Shown here: positions 52,139 through 60,520 of the stretch, piece by piece | Layout of the letters: each line of letters starts with the position of its first letter | Position numbering within the stretch: position 1 is the first letter of the stretch | Source: Arenicellales bacterium | GTDB lineage: Bacteria; Pseudomonadota; Gammaproteobacteria; Arenicellales; JAHEKD01 | Reading direction: 5' to 3' | NCBI GenBank assembly: GCA_028284225.1 | Contig: JANQSD010000022.1 | Location: 227,777 to 291,776, forward strand | Length of the DNA: 64,000 bases | Notes under the pieces: model-generated | The model's input: only the letters and a program-made list of their open reading frames with translations | What the model was told of the DNA's origin: nothing | The model's database searches: none | Translations under genes and position numbers: made by a program

Positions 52139-53707
52139 TCAGTTGTAATCAGTGCTCTTGTAAGCGGTTATGTTATCTGAATCAGTTGCAGGAGGTAATG
52201 TCTGAGGAATATTACAGGCATACTCTGATGGTGTGACCAGCATGTCAGGAAAAACCGCTTTGGCTAAAATAAAGCTCATGACCTGGAATTCTGGTCGCCA
52301 GGTTTGAAGGTTTTTATTTTCCTGCAATATCCCGCAAGGCCGGGCATTGCTGTGACAACCTTTGCAACTGTAATTTTTAGGCAAATTCGTGTAGGGATCG
52401 ACCAATTGGGTATAAGACTCCAGTGCTGAATTGATCAACCGTTCAATATTTGCAGTCGGACAGGTTTTCGGTGACCATTGCTGAGGTTTTGCCCAGTTAT
52501 CGGTCAACTTCATGCGGCAGTTTTCAGCTACATGTTGAACGTTTACCATTTGATAATACTTTAGCGGCGAATTTTGATATCTGTCCTGATAACTCTTGTT
52601 AATTAGCTGTAACCACAATGGGATGTCGTTGGCACGTGAAATATTTACGGGTTGCCGCTTCCAGATATCCGCCAGATTATCTTTGCTAGTGATAACGGCT
52701 GGCAGATTACCATTAAAACCCCTATTTCCATAGGGAGGCCAGATATTGACTTGTGTTTTGTTAGCTTTGCCGGGATTAAAAGAGGGTTTGAGCCCTGATT
52801 GATTAGTCGGTTGTAGAATTTCGACATTATCAATTTGTTCAAAAGTGCTCGCAACGTGACTTAATCGAGTAATACGATGTATATGTAAAGCAACTAACGC
52901 TGCAGTACCACGAAAACAATTTGTTCTGTCTGGACTGATGATAACGGCTGCTTGCGTATAGTAACGCTTTGGGTCGTCATGTTCAGGGTCAAGAATGCGC
53001 CACGCTGCCTTGGTTTCCAGCATTCCGACTTTGCCAGGCTGATCAAAGGGTAAGGCCCGAAAACCGCCTTGAGGTGAATTTTTTGCTTGCATGAATTGTG
53101 CCTGTTGGCTGATCGCTACCGATTTAGATTGTATTTGTGCGTTGTAATAGTCGTTATCACGTAAATAATTAAAGAAGGTTTTATTAAGCGTGACCTGATA
53201 GCGAACGTAGCGACCAAATTGATCCTGCAAAGGAGCTACTGGTCCTTTGCGGGCACTTTCACTGGGTTGATTAATATCATACAGAGCAATTTCTGTTTCC
53301 CGGTCATAACCGCCACATAGTTCGGCAATAGCTTTATCCGTCATTCCAGCTGGTAGCTGTGGCAGGTCATCCCAGCTCGGATAATTTTCCCAGTAAGAAG
53401 GTGGTAGTAACGCTTCCTGAGGCTGGGCATAAGTCTGCCAAACTAATGGAGATTTAATTGCGGGTTGATTTTGGGTGGTGTCAGCCTGCCCTCGAACACC
53501 CGGCTTAGCTGGCCAACTTAAGGCAACAAAAGATGCCCACATATAGTCCACATAGTCTAATTCTGTCCGATTAACGAAATAGCCGTCTGCATCAGTTGAA
53601 AATGTCATTACAGGTAACTCGTAATCCTGAGCCATAGTGTGAGTTGGTGAAATGACTATAGTGCTAGCAAAGAAACAGAAATAGGGGAAAAGCTTTAATT
53701 TTGACAT
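52139..53707 (-). CDS. Exported protein with a single c-type haem motif
   Basis: A 522-residue protein with a Sec signal (~1-26, ending HTMAQ). Most of it is of unknown fold, with many Tyr/Trp/Pro-rich loops. Near residue 450, NYSCKGCHSNARPC contains one CxxCH haem-attachment motif, which would allow covalent haem c binding in the periplasm. No cytochrome oxidase or other redox partner is adjacent. A methionine ligand cannot be chosen. AGGAGG precedes the ATG. Confidence 0.65.
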   Translation of the reverse strand: MSKLKLFPYFCFFASTIVISPTHTMAQDYELPVMTFSTDADGYFVNRTELDYVDYMWASFVALSWPAKPGVRGQADTTQNQPAIKSPLVWQTYAQPQEALLPPSYWENYPSWDDLPQLPAGMTDKAIAELCGGYDRETEIALYDINQPSESARKGPVAPLQDQFGRYVRYQVTLNKTFFNYLRDNDYYNAQIQSKSVAISQQAQFMQAKNSPQGGFRALPFDQPGKVGMLETKAAWRILDPEHDDPKRYYTQAAVIISPDRTNCFRGTAALVALHIHRITRLSHVASTFEQIDNVEILQPTNQSGLKPSFNPGKANKTQVNIWPPYGNRGFNGNLPAVITSKDNLADIWKRQPVNISRANDIPLWLQLINKSYQDRYQNSPLKYYQMVNVQHVAENCRMKLTDNWAKPQQWSPKTCPTANIERLINSALESYTQLVDPYTNLPKNYSCKGCHSNARPCGILQENKNLQTWRPEFQVMSFILAKAVFPDMLVTPSEYACNIPQTLPPATDSDNITAYKSTDYN

Positions 53708-53905
53708 GGTACATCCTCCTTTATGCTATTGAGTGTAACATGTCTGATGTTTGCTAAATAAATTTCAAGAGTAACTAAAAATTTCGGTTGTCTTGCAATA
53801 AAAAGTCAGTGGTTGGAAATGAAAATTAATCGAAGTTTATTAAGCGCGGACGTATTATAATAATCGTGGAATAATTAAAAACTACACCAAAGAAGGAGAA
53901 TCAAG

Positions 53906-53947
53906 ATGATACTAAGGCCTGTATCATTTCGGTTATCAACAAAATGA
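53906..53947 (+). promoter_or_regulatory. 13-codon upstream reading frame inside a hairpin, before the lysozyme gene
   Basis: The frame starts at ATG 53906, behind AGGAG, and encodes 13 residues. The start codon lies in the arm of ATGATAC-taaggcct-GTATCAT (53906-53927). It may be a leader affecting the GH25 gene 32 bp downstream. Confidence 0.4.
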
Positions 53948-53978
53948 AGAAGCTGAAAAAATCACGGAGAAATAAGCC

Positions 53979-54689
53979 ATGTTCAATGTTAGCGATGGTT
54001 TTTACATAAAACCTTTTTTTTCAATTATTGTTGCTTTGTTCGCTCATTTTGATTTTGTGATGGCGGATGAAGAGTCCTCCGTCCAGGGGATTGATGTATC
54101 ACATTATCAGGGCGATGTTGACTGGCAAGCGGTCAGCAATGCAGGCACGGCGTTTGCTTTCATCAAGTGTACCGATAGTACAACTGATAAGGACTCTAAA
54201 TTCGAAACCAATTGGGCAGCAACACAGGCGCTAGGCATCCCGCGCGGGGCGTATCATTTTTTTCATCCTGAAATAGATGCTGTTACACAAGCCGATTTCT
54301 TTCTTACATGCTTTGATACTAGCCTTGGCGAACTACCGCCAGTGATTGATGTTGAACGATACAAAGATGATTTTGCAAAATTACGATGCCAGGATGTTAT
54401 TGATAAAATCAACGCGTTCGCCGCTGCAGTCATCCAAAAACTTAACGGAACAATCATCATCTACACGAATCCAAGCACTTGGGAACAGAATATGTGCAGT
54501 GCAGATATATTCGACAATTATGGTATTTGGATTGCCGAGTATAGCGACACACTCGATATCAGTAGTAAATGGGAAAAGTGGAATTTCTGGCAGTACAGTC
54601 AGACTGGCACCATTGATGGCATTGACGGTAATGTAGACCTAAATCGATTTAATGGCTCAACCGATCAATTTCAGGCGTACTTAAGGTAA
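53979..54689 (+). CDS. GH25 lysozyme-family protein
   Basis: A 236-residue exported muramidase-like protein. The signal peptide (~10-30) is followed by the GH25 barrel: GIDVSHYQGDVDWQ gives the catalytic Asp, then FAFIKCTDS, GAYHFFHP and PPVIDVER, where the Asp-x-Glu supplies the second acid. The WNFWQYSQTGTIDGIDGNVD ending is typical. It should cut the beta-1,4 bond of peptidoglycan after N-acetylmuramate. GGAG lies 9-10 nt before the ATG. Confidence 0.93.
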   Translation: MFNVSDGFYIKPFFSIIVALFAHFDFVMADEESSVQGIDVSHYQGDVDWQAVSNAGTAFAFIKCTDSTTDKDSKFETNWAATQALGIPRGAYHFFHPEIDAVTQADFFLTCFDTSLGELPPVIDVERYKDDFAKLRCQDVIDKINAFAAAVIQKLNGTIIIYTNPSTWEQNMCSADIFDNYGIWIAEYSDTLDISSKWEKWNFWQYSQTGTIDGIDGNVDLNRFNGSTDQFQAYLR

Positions 54690-54822
54690 ACAATCTGCAA
54701 CTAATTCTCTTAACTATAATTTAACGGCTAATCTATCGCCCCATTAGCGCCCGACAATACTAGCGAGGCCAATAAGTGCAGGAGCCAGGAAAATTTTCAA
54801 TAAAGTAGTAATAATTTTCTAT

Positions 54823-55614
54823 TTATATAGCGTTGGGATAAGTTGTTTTTAGATAATGCGTCGGCGTTATGCCCAGGCAGCGTTTAAACATAGCAATAAA
54901 GGCACTACTGTTCTCATAACCCAGTTCTAGGGCAACTTGAGTGATGTTATCACCAACCGCTAATAACTCCAGGCTACGCTGTAACTTCAGCTGCTGGCGC
55001 CAGGACTGGAATGACATGCCGGTCTGCTTGGAAAAAAGGCGATTGATTGTGCGTTTGCTTGCTCCGGTATAGTGCGCCCATTCGCCCAGGCTGCGGGCAT
55101 CGGCAGGGTTGTTTATTAACGCATCTGTAATTCGTACCAGGCGCTGATCAGTAGGTAATGGCAAGGATAGTGAAAGCGTTGGTTGAATCAATATCTGGTC
55201 GAGAATCACTTGCATTAATCTGCCCTGTGGACTGTCAATTTGATAATCGTTACCTAATGAAACCATGTGGACAATTAATTCACGCAAAAGAGGTGTGATC
55301 TGAATTACACAAGGCTCAGCTGGAAATTCAGTGATCAGGCTCGGCAGAATATAAAGCGATTGCATTGATAATGTTCGAATTGTATCTATCCGGTGCTGCA
55401 TATTAGCGGGCATCAATACCGCACGCTGTGGAGGTATAACATAGCACGCGGATTTGGTAGTAACGCTCATTACACCGCTGTTGGCATAGACCAATTGTGC
55501 CCGTTGATGTTGATGGAACGGGATATGTTCGCCTTTAGCCAGCTCATTGTGGTAACTCACAATGGGTAATGGTGATTCGTCGTCAATCTTGGAGGTAATT
55601 TTTGATTGTGTCAT
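54823..55614 (-). CDS. AraC-family transcriptional regulator
   Basis: A 263-residue regulator. The N-terminal part is a cupin-like sensor (YHNELAKGEHIPFHQHQRAQ), and the C-terminal two-HTH domain contains WAHYTGASKRTINRLFSKQT and VALELGYENSSAFIAMFKR. It is divergent from the MFS transporter at 55709, with 94 bp between, so it is likely its direct regulator. Confidence 0.93.
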   Translation of the reverse strand: MTQSKITSKIDDESPLPIVSYHNELAKGEHIPFHQHQRAQLVYANSGVMSVTTKSACYVIPPQRAVLMPANMQHRIDTIRTLSMQSLYILPSLITEFPAEPCVIQITPLLRELIVHMVSLGNDYQIDSPQGRLMQVILDQILIQPTLSLSLPLPTDQRLVRITDALINNPADARSLGEWAHYTGASKRTINRLFSKQTGMSFQSWRQQLKLQRSLELLAVGDNITQVALELGYENSSAFIAMFKRCLGITPTHYLKTTYPNAI

Positions 55615-55708
55615 TTTGGCGTGTTTAAAGTATTTTTTGGCCTAAATCAATAAGCACGTCAATCAGATTATGCTCATACTTGCTTTATAGTCAACCTGAG
55701 TGTTAGCC

Positions 55709-56923
55709 ATGAAAACTAATCAATTGAGATTTTTCTTCCTGAATCTTGGTCATTTTCTGGATCACTTTTTTATGCTGATTTTTGCCAGTGTGGCCGCTCT
55801 ACGTCTGAACACCGAATGGGGAATGAGTTATGCTGAGCTGATCCCCTATGCCACACCTGGCCTGGTTGCATTTGGTCTTTGTGCTCTTCCCGCAGGTTGG
55901 TTAGCGGATAAATGGAGCCGTTCAGCGATGATGGTTATTTTCTTTGTCGGTATTGGTATTAGCTCGATTTATACCAGTTTTGCTGATAGTCCAGCAGCAG
56001 TGGGTGTTGGGTTAACGCTGATTGGTGTATTTGCGGCGATTTATCATCCAGTTGGCATAGCCATGCTTGTGCAAGGACGTCAGAAGACAGGAGTAATGCT
56101 GGCCGTCAATGGTATCTTTGGCAACTTGGGGGTTGCATCCGCAGCCCTGGTTACAGGTTTGTTAATTGATAATATTGGTTGGCGTGGTGCATTTTATCTG
56201 CCGGGGATCTTTGCCATTATCATAGGACTATTGTATTTTGTTCTTGAGTATAAGATGGATAAGTTGGAGACGATTCAAGCTGAAAATAATCTGCAAGCAT
56301 CTGCTACTTCAGCTTCAATGCAATCACAGTTAAGTCGAATCTTTGCCGTCATACTTTTTACCACCGCACTAGGCGGGTTGATTTTCCAGAGCACAACCTT
56401 TGCTTTACCCAAGATATTTGAGGAAAGACTGGGCGATTTCGCAGGCAGTGCCACGTTGATTGGATTCTATACATTTATAGTATTTACTATTGCTGCCTTC
56501 GCCCAACTAGTCGTCGGATACTTGTTAGATAACCACAGTGTTCGAGCTGTTTTTGCCTGGGTAGCACTATTACAAACATTGTTTCTTTCACTGATGATAC
56601 ATGTAACCGGCTTGCAAACACTGATTGTTGCCATTGCATTTATGCTAGTGGTATTTGGCGCTATCCCGATTAATGATGTTCTTGTGGGGCGTGTGGTAAA
56701 AAGCGAATGGCGAAGTAGAGCCTATGCGCTGACTTATCTAGTCAGTTTTACGGTCAGTGCGTCAGCCGTGCCTTTGATAGCCGTCATACATGGCTCGTAT
56801 GGGTTTGACAGATTATTTTTATTGCTTTCCCTATCGGCACTTTTAATTTTTATCGCGGCGCTGTTTTTGCCTAAACAAGCAAAGCAAACAAACTTAAACA
56901 CCAACAATGTAGTTACTGATTAA
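55709..56923 (+). CDS. MFS transporter
   Basis: About 404 residues from the ATG at 55709; a GTG three codons earlier is possible. It has 12 membrane helices, with GWLADKWSRSAMMV as the helix 2-3 loop signature. The substrate is unknown. Divergence from an AraC gene suggests inducible uptake or efflux. A weak 7 bp stem (56934-56951) follows the stop. Confidence 0.9.
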   Translation: MKTNQLRFFFLNLGHFLDHFFMLIFASVAALRLNTEWGMSYAELIPYATPGLVAFGLCALPAGWLADKWSRSAMMVIFFVGIGISSIYTSFADSPAAVGVGLTLIGVFAAIYHPVGIAMLVQGRQKTGVMLAVNGIFGNLGVASAALVTGLLIDNIGWRGAFYLPGIFAIIIGLLYFVLEYKMDKLETIQAENNLQASATSASMQSQLSRIFAVILFTTALGGLIFQSTTFALPKIFEERLGDFAGSATLIGFYTFIVFTIAAFAQLVVGYLLDNHSVRAVFAWVALLQTLFLSLMIHVTGLQTLIVAIAFMLVVFGAIPINDVLVGRVVKSEWRSRAYALTYLVSFTVSASAVPLIAVIHGSYGFDRLFLLLSLSALLIFIAALFLPKQAKQTNLNTNNVVTD

Positions 56924-56933
56924 AAAGTTTGCC

Positions 56934-56951
56934 TGTAGTTTGGGAACTACA
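56934..56951. terminator. Short stem-loop between convergent genes
   Basis: TGTAGTT-TGGG-AACTACA, a 7 bp stem with a 4 nt loop between the MFS and cupin genes. T-tracts on either side are short, so terminator strength is uncertain. Confidence 0.4.
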
Positions 56952-56971
56952 TATATAAAAACGTTATGGAA

Positions 56972-57475
56972 TTAAGAGTCAGACTCGTCTTGCCAGTAAT
57001 CGACATCCGAATCAGCCGGAAAAAACTTTGTAATACCCGGTTTTGTTGTGCGGCCGGGTGCATTGCCGGCCAGTACGCCGATTTTGTCTGAATCGGGGTA
57101 ATAGGCGACTTCAGGCTCCAGCATCGTGCTGACGCACAAATAAACCAGTTCCTGGTCAGAGTTATTAAAAATCTGGTGGGCCTGTTTCGGATTTGCCGGA
57201 GCCGCAATAAAATCGCCCTTTCGGATTTGGTGTTCATCATCACCTAAAATAAATACACCATTACCTTCGAGTACAAAAAACATTTCTTCATTGGCAAAGT
57301 GTGCATGTTTGGGAAAAGCACGTTTGCCGGCGGCCAGTTTAGTGATTCGGTAGCCAAGCTTGTCGGCAGCGAGCCGATTAGCGATAGGTCCGAGTTGAGC
57401 TTGAAAAGCAGTACCATACTCGAGCTTTTCATAGGTTAATTCATCGAAGTTGATGATGTGCGGTTTTTTGTTCAT
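56972..57475 (-). CDS. Cupin-domain protein
   Basis: A 167-residue protein with one cupin fold. The two cupin motifs are KHAHFANEEMFFVLEGNG (His, His and Glu metal ligands) and PKQAHQIFNNSDQ (final His). The metal-binding set looks complete, so enzymatic or small-molecule-binding activity is possible. It lies 48 bp downstream of the DUF3291 gene on the same strand. Confidence 0.88.
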   Translation of the reverse strand: MNKKPHIINFDELTYEKLEYGTAFQAQLGPIANRLAADKLGYRITKLAAGKRAFPKHAHFANEEMFFVLEGNGVFILGDDEHQIRKGDFIAAPANPKQAHQIFNNSDQELVYLCVSTMLEPEVAYYPDSDKIGVLAGNAPGRTTKPGITKFFPADSDVDYWQDESDS

Positions 57476-57523
57476 CTTGATGTGCAGTTGTATTTAGTGA
57501 TTAAGCATCGATAGCCACAACAT

Positions 57524-58027
57524 TTAGCTGGCAGGGCATAAATCCTCAAATTCAGCAAAGCAGTCATTATGCTGGGCATCAGGAGGTGCAAATGATTTTT
57601 TAAAGGTAAACGCATCTGGCGTAGGACCATTTGCTCTAAGTAAGTCGAGCTTTTGCCTGGCTTCAAGAATCGTTGGAATTGTTCCGGCCGGTATCCACCA
57701 TAATACTGTATAAGCTTCGCGTAGATGTTCAAACCATTCCTTACGGCGGCTCATGATCTTGGCATGTGAAGTCCGATAAACATAATTATGCAGTGATTCA
57801 ATATCGCTCCAGACACTCATATTAACCAGCGTATCATCTTCAAAGAATTTGGTATTTGATTGATCAATCACACCGGCATCTGTGATCAATCGCCAGACAA
57901 AACCCGGCGCCGTGTCGGCAAGCTGATTAATGCGATCAAGATTATTGATAAAGTCCGTCATCACTGGGTCTTCCAGTGAGAATTTCATCTTGGCGATATT
58001 CAATTGTGCTAGGTGATATGAGGGCAT
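57524..58027 (-). CDS. DUF3291 protein
   Basis: A 167-residue protein matching DUF3291, an ABM/monooxygenase-like ferredoxin fold of unknown function. Conserved parts are YHLAQLNIAKMKFSLEDP, GFVWRL and NMSVWSDIESLHNYVYRTSH. It is flanked on the same strand by the EamA gene upstream and the cupin gene downstream; all three may be one transcript. Confidence 0.85.
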   Translation of the reverse strand: MPSYHLAQLNIAKMKFSLEDPVMTDFINNLDRINQLADTAPGFVWRLITDAGVIDQSNTKFFEDDTLVNMSVWSDIESLHNYVYRTSHAKIMSRRKEWFEHLREAYTVLWWIPAGTIPTILEARQKLDLLRANGPTPDAFTFKKSFAPPDAQHNDCFAEFEDLCPAS

Positions 58028-58095
58028 AATATAGTTGTGAAGTGCTTAAAGTTTAAATATTACCAACCATGAAACATAAAGTTAAGTCTTATAGT

Positions 58096-58974
58096 TCATG
58101 ACTGGATTCGGGCCAATAGCACACCACCGCCCATAATCAAAACACTACCCAAAATGGTGGTCATAGATGGTTCTTCTCCAAAGTAGAAAAAACCTATTAT
58201 TGCAGCAAACACAATCCAGGAATAATTCACTGGGCCAACGATGCTTACGTCCGCGAGTCGATACCCTCTAATGGTTAGATATTGGGCAAAAATTGCTAAT
58301 GGACCCAAAACCAGAAATGGCAGATTGTCGGTAAGTTTTGTAGATTGCCAGGAAAATAGTGCCGGAAACAGCAGTAGCACCATACCAAAAAAGTTCACAT
58401 ATAACAGTACGGTCATGGGATTTTCCTTGACTGATAATTGCTTAATCAAAATACATTCCAAAGCAATAAGCACCGCGCCGAGCAGCGCCACTGAGGCAGG
58501 CCAGATGTAATTCATATTCAATGTTTCAAAAACATTTTTATCGATTAGCATACTCATTGCACCAGCAAAACAGATTAGTATTGCCAGCCAATGTTTTGCA
58601 GAAACTGTTTCCTTTAGAATAAAAATCCCTAGCAATACAACTAAGGCGCCGTCCAATAAGCCGATAGCTGTAGCATCAACAATGGGCATATTTTGAGCTG
58701 CATAAATTGCACAAACACCTCCAAATGAACCGCAAATGGCACGGGCCAGGTGAGTTAATGGCACCTGGCTTTGATGGGCATGTAACTTATTACCTGTGCC
58801 GAAGTTGAACAAAATAAGAGTGCTAAAACCACTGATGTAGCGTAGTAGTAGAATTTGTAGCGCCGAGGCGCTTTCGCCGGCAAACTTGCCTGAAGCAAAC
58901 ACAATGGAAAACAGTGCTGTACTTGCAGTTACCCACAATACGGCCTGACAGTTTGTTGATATTGCAGTTACCAA
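58096..58974 (-). CDS. EamA/DMT-family transporter
   Basis: A 292-residue protein with ten membrane helices in two EamA repeats (the DATAIGLLDGALVVLLGIFI and SIVGPVNYSWIVFAAIIGFF segments). It likely exports a metabolite. No ATG is available near the start, so TTG at 58974 is assumed, although no ribosome-binding site is clear. It is divergent from the LysR gene. Confidence 0.85.
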   Translation of the reverse strand: MVTAISTNCQAVLWVTASTALFSIVFASGKFAGESASALQILLLRYISGFSTLILFNFGTGNKLHAHQSQVPLTHLARAICGSFGGVCAIYAAQNMPIVDATAIGLLDGALVVLLGIFILKETVSAKHWLAILICFAGAMSMLIDKNVFETLNMNYIWPASVALLGAVLIALECILIKQLSVKENPMTVLLYVNFFGMVLLLFPALFSWQSTKLTDNLPFLVLGPLAIFAQYLTIRGYRLADVSIVGPVNYSWIVFAAIIGFFYFGEEPSMTTILGSVLIMGGGVLLARIQS

Positions 58975-59017
58975 AAGTGAAATTTGTTTGTTAAGATGAT
59001 TGAATTTATCTCACTTT
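58974..59017. promoter_or_regulatory. Inverted repeat in the EamA-LysR divergent region
   Basis: AAAGTGA (58974-58980) and TCACTTT (59011-59017) form an inverted repeat with a TTAAGAtGATTGAATTTA core. It is compatible with LysR binding, although the left arm touches the assumed EamA start. Confidence 0.4.
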
Positions 59018-59053
59018 GGGATTAGCAAATCAAAGGATTAAAATTCAATCAGC

Positions 59054-59938
59054 ATGAAAAAAATAGATGCAGGATATAATCACGTATCACTGAACTCCTT
59101 GCGTGTGTTTGAGGCAGTGGTCAGGCATGGCAGCTTAAAACAAGCAGCTGATGAGATTTGTGTTTCACCCAGTGCGGTTAGTCATCAAATCAAGTCTCTG
59201 GAGCAAAGTCTTCATGTGCAATTGTTTAAACGCGCACATAACTCGATTACATTGACCCGGCAGGGCCGGCAATTTTTCCAGGAGATTCAACCTGCATTGG
59301 CTTCAATTGATCATGCTGTCAACCGTTTGACACAGCGTTCTAATCATTTAGTCATAAGGGTGGGTTTATCGTTGGCCATGCGCTGGTTGATTCCAAAGCT
59401 TGAAGAATTCAAAACTAAATTTCCTAAAGTGCGTGTACGAGTCGAAACTACACATGAGTCAGGATTCGATTTGACACCTGGAATTGATATTGCTTTGGTT
59501 TATAGGCCTGATCATGTCAAAAACCTGGATGGCAAGCTGATATTAAAAGAAACCTGTCAGCCCTTAATATCGCCATTATTGTTGCAGAAGTATCAGCACA
59601 ACAATATTCTGGAATATCATCGTATACCTGCAGTGTCCAGTAATTCGACAGATTGGGATTGGCAGCTATGGGAGCAGGCTAATAACCTACCTCAAGGTAG
59701 TATAAATATTGTAGACCGTTTCGATACAGACGATGCCGCCATTCATGCAGCAGCTAGTGGAATGGGCATGGTGTTAAGTTCAGAATTCATGGCCCAAAAA
59801 GAACTAAGCATGGGTTCTCTTGTTAAACTACCAATGTGCAAGCCATTAATACTGGGTGGTTATTGGCTAATTTCTGCTAATTATCCAACTGCTGCCAGCA
59901 GGCAATTCGAATCATGGATATTTAAAATGCTGAAGTAA
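59054..59938 (+). CDS. LysR-family transcriptional regulator (GcvA-like)
   Basis: A 294-residue LysR-type regulator. The N-terminal winged helix is LRVFEAVVRHGSLKQAADEI followed by VSPSAVSHQIKSLEQSL, and the C-terminal ~200 residues are a periplasmic-binding-like effector domain. The sequence style resembles GcvA-type regulators. It is probably the regulator of the divergent EamA exporter; the effector is unknown. Confidence 0.93.
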   Translation: MKKIDAGYNHVSLNSLRVFEAVVRHGSLKQAADEICVSPSAVSHQIKSLEQSLHVQLFKRAHNSITLTRQGRQFFQEIQPALASIDHAVNRLTQRSNHLVIRVGLSLAMRWLIPKLEEFKTKFPKVRVRVETTHESGFDLTPGIDIALVYRPDHVKNLDGKLILKETCQPLISPLLLQKYQHNNILEYHRIPAVSSNSTDWDWQLWEQANNLPQGSINIVDRFDTDDAAIHAAASGMGMVLSSEFMAQKELSMGSLVKLPMCKPLILGGYWLISANYPTAASRQFESWIFKMLK

Positions 59939-60056
59939 TTAGAATTATTGTATCGCATTATGTCGATCGAACTTTACTACTGTTGGGTGATAAGGATTCG
60001 GAAAACTTTATTACCTTTTGAGCCAAATCAACTTTAATTGCCTTAAAGAACTGCTG

Positions 60057-60479
60057 TTATTTACGAAAATGTGTTTGATATTTTTCAACACCATCTGGAA
60101 TTTCTGACCAGGTTTGTTTTGATTTTAGATATACGTGCTTAAAAGTGTAATCTTTTGCATTAATCCAGCTTGGATCATCAAATGTACCGGCAGCTATTGT
60201 TCTGATACCGGTTGCAGCTTCCAAGATGAATCCTAAATTTGTCCCACAATTAGGGCAAAAAAATACTTTTAACCAGCGCTTTGATTCGTCTGATTTATGT
60301 GTGTAATGCGACAACTCACCATCAAAGACAATCTGTTCATCCTTATAGACGACTTCGATGCCAAATGCTGCCCCCGTTCGCCTCTGACACCAAGTACAAT
60401 GACATACTGTGATGTGCATTGGCTCGCCGATACATTGGTAATGCACGCTGCCGCATACGCACTGCCCAGTTTTTACCAT
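60057..60479 (-). CDS. GFA-family protein (Gfa/CENP-V fold)
   Basis: A 140-residue small zinc protein. Cysteines are placed as in the family: GQCVCGSVHYQC near the N terminus, TVCHCTWCQRRTG, and FFCPNCGTNLG. Gfa proteins were described as glutathione-dependent formaldehyde-activating, but most members have unproven activity. It lies 41 bp after leuA on the same strand and may be co-transcribed. Confidence 0.88.
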   Translation of the reverse strand: MVKTGQCVCGSVHYQCIGEPMHITVCHCTWCQRRTGAAFGIEVVYKDEQIVFDGELSHYTHKSDESKRWLKVFFCPNCGTNLGFILEAATGIRTIAAGTFDDPSWINAKDYTFKHVYLKSKQTWSEIPDGVEKYQTHFRK

Positions 60480-60520
60480 TAATAGACGTTTCTACTGCCA
60501 ATCCTAAAGCTAAACCAGAA

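Noticed and set aside
56947-57243. Overlapping minus-strand frame in the cupin gene
   Set aside because: The cupin frame has both metal-binding motifs; the other frame has Arg/Ser-rich shadow composition.
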